Source: Bacteriovoracaceae bacterium (lineage in GTDB: Bacteria; Bdellovibrionota; Bacteriovoracia; Bacteriovoracales; Bacteriovoracaceae). From it: 64,000 nt of DNA. Location: NCBI GenBank assembly GCA_018649885.1, contig JABIHA010000086.1, positions 1 to 64,000 of the forward strand, given 5' to 3'. A model generated the notes under the pieces. The model was not told the origin of the DNA, made no database searches, and saw only the letters and a program-made list of their open reading frames with translations. The position numbers and the translations under genes were made by a program. Below, piece by piece: positions 9,277-18,395 of the stretch (position 1 is its first letter; every line of letters starts with the position of its first letter).

Positions 9277-9924
9277 TTAAATAAGAATCGAATCAAATTC
9301 ACCCTCGCTCCCTGAGAGTTCGACTCGATTAATGATAACTTTTTTCTTATTTCTATGTTGTTCAAAGATAAGGAAAATTTCTTTAATATTAGTGGGAAAT
9401 CCGGCAAGGCTTAGACCCCACTGGTGATCTTTCTTTACCACTTGAAAGCTATGAGAAATCATTCTTCCTATCATTCCACTCATGGCCACTGACCTTGGGT
9501 GAGAGATCAAAATATTCCCTCCATTTTCTAGGTTTAGGCCACTTGCTTTTAGGCCAAAGAAGTTAATGGGAATACCTATTACTTTAACACCTCTTGTGTG
9601 ACCATTTTTACTGTATAGCTCTGATGCATCAAATTCCGTGTAAAGCTCAGGAGAGTCATCCTTGGTGTCAGTATTATAGTTTGAGTAACTATAACAAACT
9701 TTTGAAATGGCCCCTGCCTGGTTTTTAATAATCCAAATTCTGGCAGAGAAATCCTCAATGCTCACATTGTACTTTGGCAAATCAAGGCTCAAGTTTGAGT
9801 CGAGCACAAATGTAGGAGGAGTTGCTGGGCAAGGATTTTCCTCAGCGCCCATGGCCGTGGCCGCGAAAAAAAGAAGCGCCCAAACTGAAATGAAATCCTT
9901 TATAAGTATCGATGTCCTTTTCAT
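9277..9924 (-). CDS. Secreted protein, unknown
   Basis: 215 residues with a signal peptide (basic MKRTSILIK, hydrophobic core ending in AATAMGA, cut before EEN). The mature part is a mixed beta-rich sequence with few Cys and no known motif. GAGG precedes the ATG. It is convergent with the preceding membrane protein and has a long noncoding stretch upstream. Function unknown. Confidence 0.6.
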   Translation of the reverse strand: MKRTSILIKDFISVWALLFFAATAMGAEENPCPATPPTFVLDSNLSLDLPKYNVSIEDFSARIWIIKNQAGAISKVCYSYSNYNTDTKDDSPELYTEFDASELYSKNGHTRGVKVIGIPINFFGLKASGLNLENGGNILISHPRSVAMSGMIGRMISHSFQVVKKDHQWGLSLAGFPTNIKEIFLIFEQHRNKKKVIINRVELSGSEGEFDSILI

Positions 9925-10471
9925 GTTAACCTCGCTTTTTAGAGTTTCGATTTACATAAGAACATCCGTGTTCAAGTGAATGAACACTACGCCTAAAGTT
10001 TGATCAGGCCTAAAAAAAAAGGCCCAATGGTAAAAATGCCCTAGGTGTAAAAAGTTTTGGCAGTGCCAAAATAACCCTTTAAAATTAAAGAGATTTTTCG
10101 CTAGGTATTTAAAAAGCTTGGATTTTTATTTTGGATCTTTTTGGCACTGGTCATGAAAATATGACCAGGTTTTCGTTAGAAATTCATAACAATTTCATAT
10201 TTACTAAAACTCAAAGAAAATCTAAAAATCATATAAGTACCGACTAGCGTGACCATCTTTCCATAAAAACATTTTCTACCTCAAAAAATAATACCAGCTC
10301 GAGCTAGGTTTCAATAAACTATTGCGCTTCTTAAGAATCTACGCCTTATCTGGCGCGCCGATAAAAGTCTCTTATTTGAGCTTACTAAATCCAGAAGAAT
10401 ATTCTAGGGGTGTGTGAGCAACAAGACCTTGAAAACGCCCTGCTGATAATACAATTTCATTTACTCTAGAT
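9925..10471. other. Long noncoding stretch with two strong inverted repeats
   Basis: No plausible gene is seen. Two inverted repeats stand out. TTTTGGCA-g-TGCCAAAA at 10055-10071 is an 8-1-8 palindrome resembling an operator. CTGGTCAT-gaaaat-ATGACCAG at 10147-10168 is an 8-bp hairpin followed by gttttc. A GGCC..GGCC pair around an A-run lies near 10008-10024. The region could hold a small RNA or the control region of the secreted gene to its left. Confidence 0.4.
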
Positions 10472-10855
10472 TTAACTCGTCGCAAAAAAACTTGTGAAAA
10501 AGGTAAGCGAGCGCATCACTGTTGTTGTCCAACCTAGGATCTTATGTTTTTTCAAGACGCTCTTATCTCCCTTTAGAAGCTTTCTTCCAAAGAAGATCAT
10601 AGCAAAGTATAGAAGCACTGTTATAACAGCACAGGAAACGTGGATATTGAGTATCACAGGGTTTGTAACGGCCTTGGAGGCCTTGGCAATGGCGCCACGG
10701 CTTAGTTCAATTTCTAGTATTAATACAATGTCCCACACTATGGCCCAACTCATGAGCTTTACATGAATGGAAGGTGTTCTGCGACAAAATATACCAAAAT
10801 AGATAAGAAGAAGGATACATAGAGATTGTATTTGAAAAAGAGTTGCAGTATTCAT
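10472..10855 (-). CDS. Four-helix membrane protein, DUF420-like
   Basis: 127 residues with four predicted membrane helices and conserved-looking His residues at helix starts (IHVKLMSW, NIHVSCA, KKHKILGW). That pattern resembles DUF420/CtaM-like small haem-associated membrane proteins. I base this on layout only. AAGGAG lies 4 nt before the ATG. It stands alone and diverges from the helicase gene. Confidence 0.6.
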   Translation of the reverse strand: MNTATLFQIQSLCILLLIYFGIFCRRTPSIHVKLMSWAIVWDIVLILEIELSRGAIAKASKAVTNPVILNIHVSCAVITVLLYFAMIFFGRKLLKGDKSVLKKHKILGWTTTVMRSLTFFTSFFATS

Positions 10856-10967
10856 TATGCTCCTTAAGGGCCTTATTTATTTGGTGTGATTTTCGGCTAG
10901 CGTTATTCCCTTATAGCACGGGCCAAACAAGTTTTTAACTTTTATTCATATCTGAAGACGGGAAGAA

Positions 10968-13865
10968 ATGGAAAAATTTAGTAAGTTAGGAAAATGGGCA
11001 GCAATAGATATTGAGACAACTGGTATCAATCCATCTTTAGACGATATAATTGATATAGGTTTTCTAGAATTTGAGGGAACAACCCTTATTAGAAAATATA
11101 GCTCACTCGTTAATTATGAATATGGTCTGTCTGAATTCATTCAAAAGCTCACAGGCATTACAAGTAAAATGGTGAAATCAGCTCCTCATTGGTCCACTAT
11201 TGAGCCCGAGCTGACATCTCTTGCAGGAATGACTCTTCTGGCACATAACGCAGGATTTGAGCAAAGTTTTCTTGGAAAGTACTTTGATAGCGTTTCCCAC
11301 AATCTTTCTGAGGGTGAAAAAACACAATATGCTGATTCAATTTACTATCTATCTCTTTTGTTTCCGGAAAGAGACTCTCTTGGTCTTGATTCTTTTATAC
11401 AAGACTTTGGTATAAGAGATAGTGAGGTTCACAGAGGATTTGAGGATTCACTCGATTTAATAAAGGTCATGTTAATGGCCACGAAAATATCCTACGCTGA
11501 TCCACAGAGAAGGATGACGCTCTCACAGCTCATTAAAAACTATCACTTATCAAATAACTGGTTATTTTCTTTTTTTGATTTGGACCTAGAAGAAATTGAT
11601 GAGCTGGCTTGTCAGCTAGACTTTGATATTGAAAGCGCAGTAGATAAATACTTTGATAAAAATTGCGAAACAAATAAACTTCCCGAAGGGCCAAGGCTAC
11701 TTCCCAAAGAATTTTCTGGTAAGGCCTTAGAGGGGTTCTTTAAAGATGAGCAGAAGCTTGGTGAAGTGATGCCGGGCTATCTCTTTAGAGATGTTCAATT
11801 AAACCTAGGCCTTAAGGTTGGGCAGAGTTTTAAAAATCATGTTCACTCTCTTATTCAAGCTCCTACAGGTACTGGGAAAACTCTTGGATACCTTGTTCCC
11901 GCAGTATTATTTTCAGAAGAGACTGGAGAGCAGGTACTAATCGCCACAGGAACGAAAGCGCTCCAAACTCAGGCAATGGAAAAAGATATTCCGGCCCTCC
12001 AAAATATTATGGGAGTCGATAGCCAAAAATTAGATATTGTAAAACTTGTGGGCTCTAGTAATCATTTTTGCGAATCACTTTTTAGAAGATCTGTTGATGA
12101 AGACCTATTATTTGATTACGGTGATGATTTTATTCCCAATTTTTTCAAAGTTTATTTTGATCTCCTTTTTTATGATAATTCAAGAGGGGGAAGTCGCTCG
12201 AGAGAAAGTGTGCCGGGGTTTTTGAAAAGAGATCCTATATACGCTGAAAGTGAAAAGAAATACGCCGTTGATTATAGAGCTTGTGTGGGCAGTAAGTGTC
12301 CTTTTGCTGGAACATGCAGCTATATTAATGGACTAAGAAAGGCCAAAGAAGCCGATATTATTGTAGGGAATCATTCAATGATGTTTACCTGGCCTAGAGG
12401 TCTCGCAAGGCCTTCATATGTAGTTGTTGATGAGGCCCATAAACTTGAAAAAGAAGCCACTTCGTCGTTTTCCCATATTTTGGATCAAAGAGGTATGGAG
12501 AGTCTTCAAAGAAGCTTAACCAATTTCACTGGAATTGGAGCCTTCTTTTATTTAATTAGTGAGCTGGGTACAGGATCACAAAAAGAGACGGAAGAAATTG
12601 AGTGGATAAAAAAAGAGAGTTCTAGTACTGCTGAAATGTTAGAAGAACACCTTGCTCCTCTGAGTGACTTGATGGAAAGGTATTTTAAAAAAATGCCTCG
12701 CTATAGTTCAATGTATTGGAATGAACTTCCCATGTTGACTAAAAATGGCGCCAATGATCAATTGGGCCGAAGTATTTTTAATCATCTCAGTTCAATTTAT
12801 CATATTGTATCAGGGTATTTTGAGTATATTTTCCCTCGGTATCAAAAATTAAAAGATTCTGGTGTCTCAGGAGATGATAATCTACTGGCCTTCACTCGCT
12901 TTGAGTCTTTCATTATAGGACTTGAAGATGTTGTTAAATGTCTTGAGATTTGCCTTGAAGGAAGTGGAGAGTACGGACACTCCATTAAATTTCACGAGCA
13001 AAATGGCTATCAATTAGAAGCGGCTCCAATTGATGTTGGTAAGATTATTCATGAAAACCTACTTGAGCCTTCAAATTCTGTTATTTTTACATCCGCCACC
13101 CTGGGAAATGCCCACGGCGATTATGGAAGCACTGGGGCTGAATGGATGACTGGCTACACTTACCTAGACCCAGAAAAAAGATTTAAAAGTGGTTTTTACC
13201 TGCCAGCAACTTTTGATTACAAAAATAATGCTAGGGTTTTCTTATGTGACGATACTCCTAGTCTCTATGATTCCGCATTTGTAGGGACTACACTCACTCC
13301 CGTCGTAAAGTTAATCAAAAAATTAAAAGGTAAATCTCTTCTTTTATTTTCAGCAAAAACCAGGTTTGAGAAGGCGCGAGAGCTGCTTTTAAAAGAGCTC
13401 AAAGGTGAAGTTGAAGTCTATATCCAAGGAATGGGAAAAAATGTTGTGGAGGAGTTTAAAAACTCTAAAGCAGGTGTGCTTCTGGGAATGGAATCATTTG
13501 GCGAGGGAATTGATGTACCAGGTGAGGCCTTACAATTTGTTTTTATCGATAAAATTCCAGATTTAAGGCAAGACCTTGTGATCGGAAAAAGAAGAGACTT
13601 CTTTGAAAGATCTTTTGGGAATGAATTTCAAGATTACTTTATGGCCCACCGGGCGAGAGGGCTTCATCAAAAATTGGGAAGGCTCATTAGGTCTGGATCT
13701 GACTTTGGTGGAGCTATTATTGTAGACTCCCGAATAAAGAGATGGAAAAAAAGAACTAAAGACTCTTTTCTTAAATTAATGGAACCCTATCAAATCGAGT
13801 TGAATCAATTAGATAAATCATGTGAAGGGGTTTTTGACTTTATTGCTGATAAAGGAAAATCATAA
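10968..13865 (+). CDS. DnaQ-type exonuclease fused to DinG-family helicase
   Basis: 965 residues. The N-terminal DEDD exonuclease domain (about 1-170) shows Exo I (AIDIETTG, D14/E16) and Exo III (HRGFEDSLD). Exo II reads HNAGFE, with Glu where Asp is usual. The C-terminal XPD/DinG helicase has Walker A (APTGTGKT, near 300), a DEAH box (VVDEAHK, near 488), iron-sulfur Cys at 439, 444 and 450 plus an earlier Cys in HFCESL, and motifs FTSATLG, GMESFGEGIDVPG and QKLGRLIRS. Such fusions act in repair, unwinding 5'-3'. The Exo II change may reduce nuclease activity. Confidence 0.9.
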   Translation: MEKFSKLGKWAAIDIETTGINPSLDDIIDIGFLEFEGTTLIRKYSSLVNYEYGLSEFIQKLTGITSKMVKSAPHWSTIEPELTSLAGMTLLAHNAGFEQSFLGKYFDSVSHNLSEGEKTQYADSIYYLSLLFPERDSLGLDSFIQDFGIRDSEVHRGFEDSLDLIKVMLMATKISYADPQRRMTLSQLIKNYHLSNNWLFSFFDLDLEEIDELACQLDFDIESAVDKYFDKNCETNKLPEGPRLLPKEFSGKALEGFFKDEQKLGEVMPGYLFRDVQLNLGLKVGQSFKNHVHSLIQAPTGTGKTLGYLVPAVLFSEETGEQVLIATGTKALQTQAMEKDIPALQNIMGVDSQKLDIVKLVGSSNHFCESLFRRSVDEDLLFDYGDDFIPNFFKVYFDLLFYDNSRGGSRSRESVPGFLKRDPIYAESEKKYAVDYRACVGSKCPFAGTCSYINGLRKAKEADIIVGNHSMMFTWPRGLARPSYVVVDEAHKLEKEATSSFSHILDQRGMESLQRSLTNFTGIGAFFYLISELGTGSQKETEEIEWIKKESSSTAEMLEEHLAPLSDLMERYFKKMPRYSSMYWNELPMLTKNGANDQLGRSIFNHLSSIYHIVSGYFEYIFPRYQKLKDSGVSGDDNLLAFTRFESFIIGLEDVVKCLEICLEGSGEYGHSIKFHEQNGYQLEAAPIDVGKIIHENLLEPSNSVIFTSATLGNAHGDYGSTGAEWMTGYTYLDPEKRFKSGFYLPATFDYKNNARVFLCDDTPSLYDSAFVGTTLTPVVKLIKKLKGKSLLLFSAKTRFEKARELLLKELKGEVEVYIQGMGKNVVEEFKNSKAGVLLGMESFGEGIDVPGEALQFVFIDKIPDLRQDLVIGKRRDFFERSFGNEFQDYFMAHRARGLHQKLGRLIRSGSDFGGAIIVDSRIKRWKKRTKDSFLKLMEPYQIELNQLDKSCEGVFDFIADKGKS

Positions 13866-14591
13866 ATTTTTCACTCTATTTGCTGTGAGATCGTTTAGAC
13901 TTTTCACCTCAATTTTGAGCCCTGATGGATCTTCTACCAGATAGGGAATGCATAGATGGTCACTTAGATAGTAAATCACAGGCTTTTCATCCCGATGTTT
14001 AGTGTCTCCAGCATCATGTTGGTAGAGATGAAAAACATTTGCTGTTAAATCATTGTCCCCAAGATTAATTGTTGCAGTTTTGGTAGTGGGAGACTCCACA
14101 TACACTTCTAACGATTGAATCGGTTTTACATACTCCCAAGTGTTTTCACTGGAAAGAAGAATATATCTAGTTCGCACATTGAGATCGGGCTTTCTCGATT
14201 TGGTAAACATTAATGAAAAGCAAACTGAAGGTGTGGCAATTTGATAATTGCTTGGAGTTGCGATTACCTTTTTAATGTCCTGGCCCCTATCATTTTGAAA
14301 ATGATAATTAATAGATTGCTCTTTATATTGGGATATATAGGTTTCTGTGACTTTTAAAGTACCAAGGTTTTTCTCTACCTTCACATTTACAGGAAGGAAT
14401 TTCTTATTCACAAGGTATTGGATATTAATTTTTAGAAAATCACCTGTTGAGGCCCTTGAAAGAGTTTCCGACTTTAATAACAGACCTCCACTGGACTCTG
14501 AGTGAAAAATTTCAAAGTTTTCTTGGGTGTATGAGACCCCGTCATTAATATAGTTAAATGATCCTCTATAGATGAGGTCTGTATCTTCCAT
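13860..14591 (-). CDS. Uncharacterised cytoplasmic-looking protein
   Basis: 243 residues, no signal peptide, largely beta-type sequence of alternating hydrophobic and polar residues. I considered a DUF3108-like fold because of the overall pattern, but cannot support it. Its stop overlaps the helicase stop by 6 bp (convergent). The gene lies 68 bp upstream of, and in the same direction as, nothing recognisable; it sits after the LysRS gene on the same strand, so the two could share a transcript. Confidence 0.5.
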   Translation of the reverse strand: MEDTDLIYRGSFNYINDGVSYTQENFEIFHSESSGGLLLKSETLSRASTGDFLKINIQYLVNKKFLPVNVKVEKNLGTLKVTETYISQYKEQSINYHFQNDRGQDIKKVIATPSNYQIATPSVCFSLMFTKSRKPDLNVRTRYILLSSENTWEYVKPIQSLEVYVESPTTKTATINLGDNDLTANVFHLYQHDAGDTKHRDEKPVIYYLSDHLCIPYLVEDPSGLKIEVKSLNDLTANRVKNL

Positions 14592-14659
14592 TAAATGATT
14601 CTATCAAAAAATTACGATTACCAATAACTGGAAAAACAAACCCGACAATACTAGTTCTG

Positions 14660-16240
14660 TTAAAGTAGAGAGATAACTCGCTCTTTTCCAATTGATTTTA
14701 TGAAACCCGCAAGTTTTGGCCCTTTTTCCCTATTGATGAGGTGTTTGTACATCACAGGGAATACTTCAGCTGGCTTTACTTCAAGGGTGTGAATGATTTC
14801 GTACATTTTTTCATGCAGATCTTTATCTGTTTCAAATTTGTCCCAATCGGAGCCCAGAACATCTTTTAGATTTGTAACAAAGCTCTTTTCTACATCATTC
14901 ATTTCAATATCAATTTTACCTTTATTGATTTGAAATTTAAATTCATCAGGGGCGTAGTTTTCAATCCAAAATTTTGCGCATTCACTTCTTTGCTCAAATC
15001 GTCTCTGATCTCTTGGAGATTTAATAGAGTCGGCGTAATATTTTTTTGCCACATCGATATTGAAGTCATTGATTTGCAAAATATTACAAAGATGTCTAAA
15101 TGAGGGTTGAATTGGACATACTTCTGGGATTTGTCCAACTTGCGACAGTTCTAGAACTCTTTTGGCCATATTTGTTTTTTTCTCATTACCAAGGTCTAGA
15201 CCATAGGCCAGACGTTCTTGACGATCAAAATCTTCATAGGTTTTGAGCACATCTAAATCAAAGCTTATGCTAAAGTCTACATTCGTTTTGTAGCTGGCAA
15301 AAATCCATCTCACCATTTCGGGCTCATAAACTTTGAGTACATCATTTACTGTGATGACGTTTCCAGCGGAGCTACTCATTTTGCCGCCGCCACCTTTAAC
15401 ACTTACAAAGTCGTATTGGAGATAAACTGGGGGCTGGTAGCTGTAAACTTCAGCTGCCAGCTCTTTTGCAGTGGTATAAGATCCACCTTGGCTAGAATGA
15501 TCTTTTCCACCTGGCTCGAAATCAACTTTTTCAAAGGCCCATCTCATTGGCCAATCTTCTCTCCATGGGAGCTTTACCTTAGTAGTGGTTTTAAGATCAA
15601 TGGTGTGATCACTTGTGCAGTTATCACAGTGATAGCTAAGGGCGTTTTCACCATCCCATTTAAGGTTTGTGATCTTATTGTCAGTATTACAACCATCACA
15701 GTAGACAGATAGGGGGAGCCAGTCTTTTGCAAGAGGCTCTTTTCTGTGTTGGTCTAGAATCTTTCGGACTGTATCAGTATTTTTTAAAGTGGTAGCAATA
15801 CCTTCAACATATTCACGGTTTCGATACTTGTCCGCTTGGTAAAGGAAATCGACCTCTATTCCAACTTTTTCAAGTTGAGACTCAAAGGATTTAATACTAG
15901 CACTTGCATAATTTTCTTCCACTCCATGGGGATCAGGAGTATCCACAATTGGTTGAAAAAGGTGTTTTTTTAAGAGCTCTTGGTTAGGCATATCAACAGG
16001 TATTTTTCTGAAGGTATCGTAGTTATCCCAGCTGAATATAAAGCGAACTTTTTTACCACGTGATCTAAGGGCCCGTGCTACAAGATCTACAGTTATAACT
16101 TCTCTAAAATTTCCAAAATGGACGACACCTGAGGGAGTGATTCCACTGGCAACTACATAGGTATCCTTGTCACCTTTTTGTCTAATAATTCTATCTGCTG
16201 TGTTATCTGCCCAGTGAACAAGATGGTTTTGGCCACTCAT
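14660..16240 (-). CDS. lysS: Lysyl-tRNA synthetase, class I
   Basis: About 526 residues. Class I signatures are present: the HIGH-type motif HFGN in SGVVHFGNFRE and the KMSKS-type motif KMSSS in GGGKMSSSAGN, with a Cys4 zinc-like set (CDGC...CDNC) near residue 200. Charges tRNA-Lys with lysine using the archaeal-type class I enzyme rather than the usual class II LysS. I choose the ATG at 16240 because AAGGAG lies 8 nt upstream; the in-frame ATG at 16258 contains that site. Class I LysRS occurs patchily in bacteria. Confidence 0.93.
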   Translation of the reverse strand: MSGQNHLVHWADNTADRIIRQKGDKDTYVVASGITPSGVVHFGNFREVITVDLVARALRSRGKKVRFIFSWDNYDTFRKIPVDMPNQELLKKHLFQPIVDTPDPHGVEENYASASIKSFESQLEKVGIEVDFLYQADKYRNREYVEGIATTLKNTDTVRKILDQHRKEPLAKDWLPLSVYCDGCNTDNKITNLKWDGENALSYHCDNCTSDHTIDLKTTTKVKLPWREDWPMRWAFEKVDFEPGGKDHSSQGGSYTTAKELAAEVYSYQPPVYLQYDFVSVKGGGGKMSSSAGNVITVNDVLKVYEPEMVRWIFASYKTNVDFSISFDLDVLKTYEDFDRQERLAYGLDLGNEKKTNMAKRVLELSQVGQIPEVCPIQPSFRHLCNILQINDFNIDVAKKYYADSIKSPRDQRRFEQRSECAKFWIENYAPDEFKFQINKGKIDIEMNDVEKSFVTNLKDVLGSDWDKFETDKDLHEKMYEIIHTLEVKPAEVFPVMYKHLINREKGPKLAGFIKSIGKERVISLL

Positions 16241-16506
16241 GAACTCCACTCCTTTCATAAATTAGATTTGTTTTCATACCATAGAGTACTCATTACATAA
16301 ACTTTGCCACATACTGGAGGCAATGTCGCTTGTTATCAAATAAATTCTATGGAGTTCAAGCCTCTGTATTTACCAGGACTTAATATAAACTTTTGAAAAC
16401 CGATCAATTAGCACCATTTCCTAGTTACAATAGAATTATTCGAGGAGTACTGGGGTGAGCAGATTGGAAGGGATAAGCACTCCTTCTACAATTGTAGGAG
16501 TTGCTA

Positions 16507-16875
16507 GTGATTTCAACTAACAGAGTCAAAGCTTTTATATTGATAGTGCTTTGTAGTGCATTAAGTCTTGGTGCTTACCCTCGGAAGCCGAATAATGAAG
16601 TCTATATTATTTGTCCCAAAAGAGTGAAAAATACTAATTTTAAGGTTCCCTACGGGCTTGAAAAAGTACCTGGTGCTAGAAACTGCTTCGGTGGACGCAC
16701 AGATGTTGGAAAATTTGCCCAAATTGCTGTGGACCCTTTTGGAATAGCCTGCTTTTACAAAACGGCCAAGGCCAAGAGATGCCCACTTTTTGAATTTAGA
16801 CCGAAAAGAGGAAAGAGGTTGAAGTGCAGTGAGACTGAGTTTGATCAGGCCCTGTGTAAGATTGAAGACGCTTAA
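16507..16875 (+). CDS. Small secreted Cys-containing protein, unknown
   Basis: About 122 residues beginning with a signal peptide (RVKAFILIVLCSALSLGAY). The mature part is basic and has six Cys, consistent with a disulfide-stabilised periplasmic protein. The start is most likely GTG 16507, with AGGAG six bases upstream; TTG 16501 is the alternative. The site overlaps a 12-bp palindrome (16486-16497), and CTCC at 16480-16483 could pair with its GGAG. Function unknown. Confidence 0.6.
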   Translation: MISTNRVKAFILIVLCSALSLGAYPRKPNNEVYIICPKRVKNTNFKVPYGLEKVPGARNCFGGRTDVGKFAQIAVDPFGIACFYKTAKAKRCPLFEFRPKRGKRLKCSETEFDQALCKIEDA

Positions 16876-16956
16876 AACCTGCTAAAAATATAGCGGCAGG
16901 TAGTGAGCATAAGAGCTTTTTTCATTACTCTCTCAAAACCTGCCAATTTCATAATT

Positions 16957-18087
16957 TTATAATTCAAGATCAATATTTACTGGTGCGACAAATGTTGTCA
17001 CTCCGCAAAATGTCCCAGATGTTATGATGCCAATTTGCCTGAACTCACCATTTTCTAGTCTGGTAAACGCTGGTCCACCACTGTCACCGTAGCAAGAGCC
17101 CTTAAGTACTTTCTCCTCAGGTGCAACAAATAGGTGGTAGTCATCTTGATTATCATGGGGAGCCATTTTGAGCTCAACTTGATTTTTGTCACCAGAGTTA
17201 TTGTATAGCAGGATAAAGTAGGCCCTCATCCCAACAAGTTGGCCTAGCTTTTTATCTATTTCAGCAATTTTTTCTGGGTCCTTTTCGAATATCTTTGCAA
17301 AGGCCAGAGTTTGTATATCTGACTCTACAATTTGGATCATTCTAGGATCAATTTGTCTTCCAAATCCCGCCACAGTAACTCTTGCATCCATAACCATTAG
17401 CTTTGCCTGATCTTCTGCAGATATCAATGGAGTAGGTGCAATATCAGTGATGGCTTCAGATAAATGGATGATCGCTTTATCTTCAGAAATTTTATACGAA
17501 AGAGAGTTATCCTCCTCATTGGCCAAGTCAGTGTGTTTAAAATAGCCGGTGTATATGAGTTTACCTGCTAATTTTGAAAGCTCTACCGATTCAACTATAT
17601 CTTGACCTTCAGCTTTTCCGCCCGGCTTTGAAATCCCAAAGTGGATTTTTATTTCCGAGTTATCTCTCTCCATTATTTTATAAATGTGAGATTTAATGAC
17701 TTCTCTTTGACCTTCTTTATCCATTTGATCAAATTCATCTTGTGTGAGGCTCTGTCCTTCAGATTCACCTCTTATGGCCCTTTGAACTTTTTCGGCCTTA
17801 TCTGAAAACTCTTTCTTACTTGAATACTCCATAGTGGAAACACAGTGGGCAGCAGTTAAAATCTCGGTTGGGCTAATAAGGTTTCCTGTGCAAAAAACTC
17901 TTCCGTTTTTTACCAGGCCTACAACACTTTTAAAGTCAAGATTTCCTTCTTCTACTTTCTCTCCACCTACTACATGGCCCAATTTAACCTGTGCTACATT
18001 CGCGTTTTCTTTCCCACAACCAATGAGTAGTAGAGTTAGGGCAGCAGAAGCCATAACTTTTTTACTCACGTTTACTCGCCTTTTCAT
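16957..18087 (-). CDS. Trypsin-like serine protease (S1), lipoprotein
   Basis: 376 residues. The lipobox LLIGCGK after a basic, hydrophobic leader predicts a lipid-anchored envelope protein. The S1 triad is visible: His in LTAAHC, Asp in SEDKAIIHL, Ser in GSCYGDSGGPAF. The VVGGEKV sequence near the start matches the activation-site pattern of chymotrypsin-fold enzymes. A long insert (about 80-200) between His and Asp is rich in charged residues. Likely degrades proteins at or outside the cell surface. GGAGAG precedes the ATG. Confidence 0.9.
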   Translation of the reverse strand: MKRRVNVSKKVMASAALTLLLIGCGKENANVAQVKLGHVVGGEKVEEGNLDFKSVVGLVKNGRVFCTGNLISPTEILTAAHCVSTMEYSSKKEFSDKAEKVQRAIRGESEGQSLTQDEFDQMDKEGQREVIKSHIYKIMERDNSEIKIHFGISKPGGKAEGQDIVESVELSKLAGKLIYTGYFKHTDLANEEDNSLSYKISEDKAIIHLSEAITDIAPTPLISAEDQAKLMVMDARVTVAGFGRQIDPRMIQIVESDIQTLAFAKIFEKDPEKIAEIDKKLGQLVGMRAYFILLYNNSGDKNQVELKMAPHDNQDDYHLFVAPEEKVLKGSCYGDSGGPAFTRLENGEFRQIGIITSGTFCGVTTFVAPVNIDLEL

Positions 18088-18395
18088 ATTCTCTCCTTCA
18101 ACTTTCTCTTCGATAAAAAGAAGATATTTTTTTCATCATATTTGGTCTATAACCGTGTAATCTTTTCAAAGTGGCGAAAAAAGGTGAGTGACGCAGAGAA
18201 TATGTCTTTTATTTTAGATGGTTGGGAAGATGTAAGAAGTGGTGAAAAAATTCTCACTTTCTTACATTTGCTTACTAAGTAGGTGGTTAATAAAAATTCA
18301 TTGGACTGGCCCAAGCTGAGAGCTGTTTTGAATAAAAAAAGGCCCTCTTTTTACGAGAGGGCCTTGTGATATTTTTTAAAATGATTTGTTTATTA
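18088..18395. other. Intergenic region between protease and pckA
   Basis: Holds the promoter region of the protease (minus strand) and, at its right end, the pckA terminator. A 26-codon ATG frame at 18202-18282 is the only candidate small gene and is weak. Nothing else seen. Confidence 0.4.
18339..18365 (-). terminator. Intrinsic terminator of pckA
   Basis: Perfect 10-bp inverted repeat aaggccctct / agagggcctt with an 8-nt gap. On the minus strand it is followed by a run of seven T. Located 30 bp past the pckA stop. Confidence 0.85.

Noticed and set aside
18202..18282. 26-codon reading frame between protease and pckA
   Set aside because: Too short, with only a weak ribosome site and no recognisable features.
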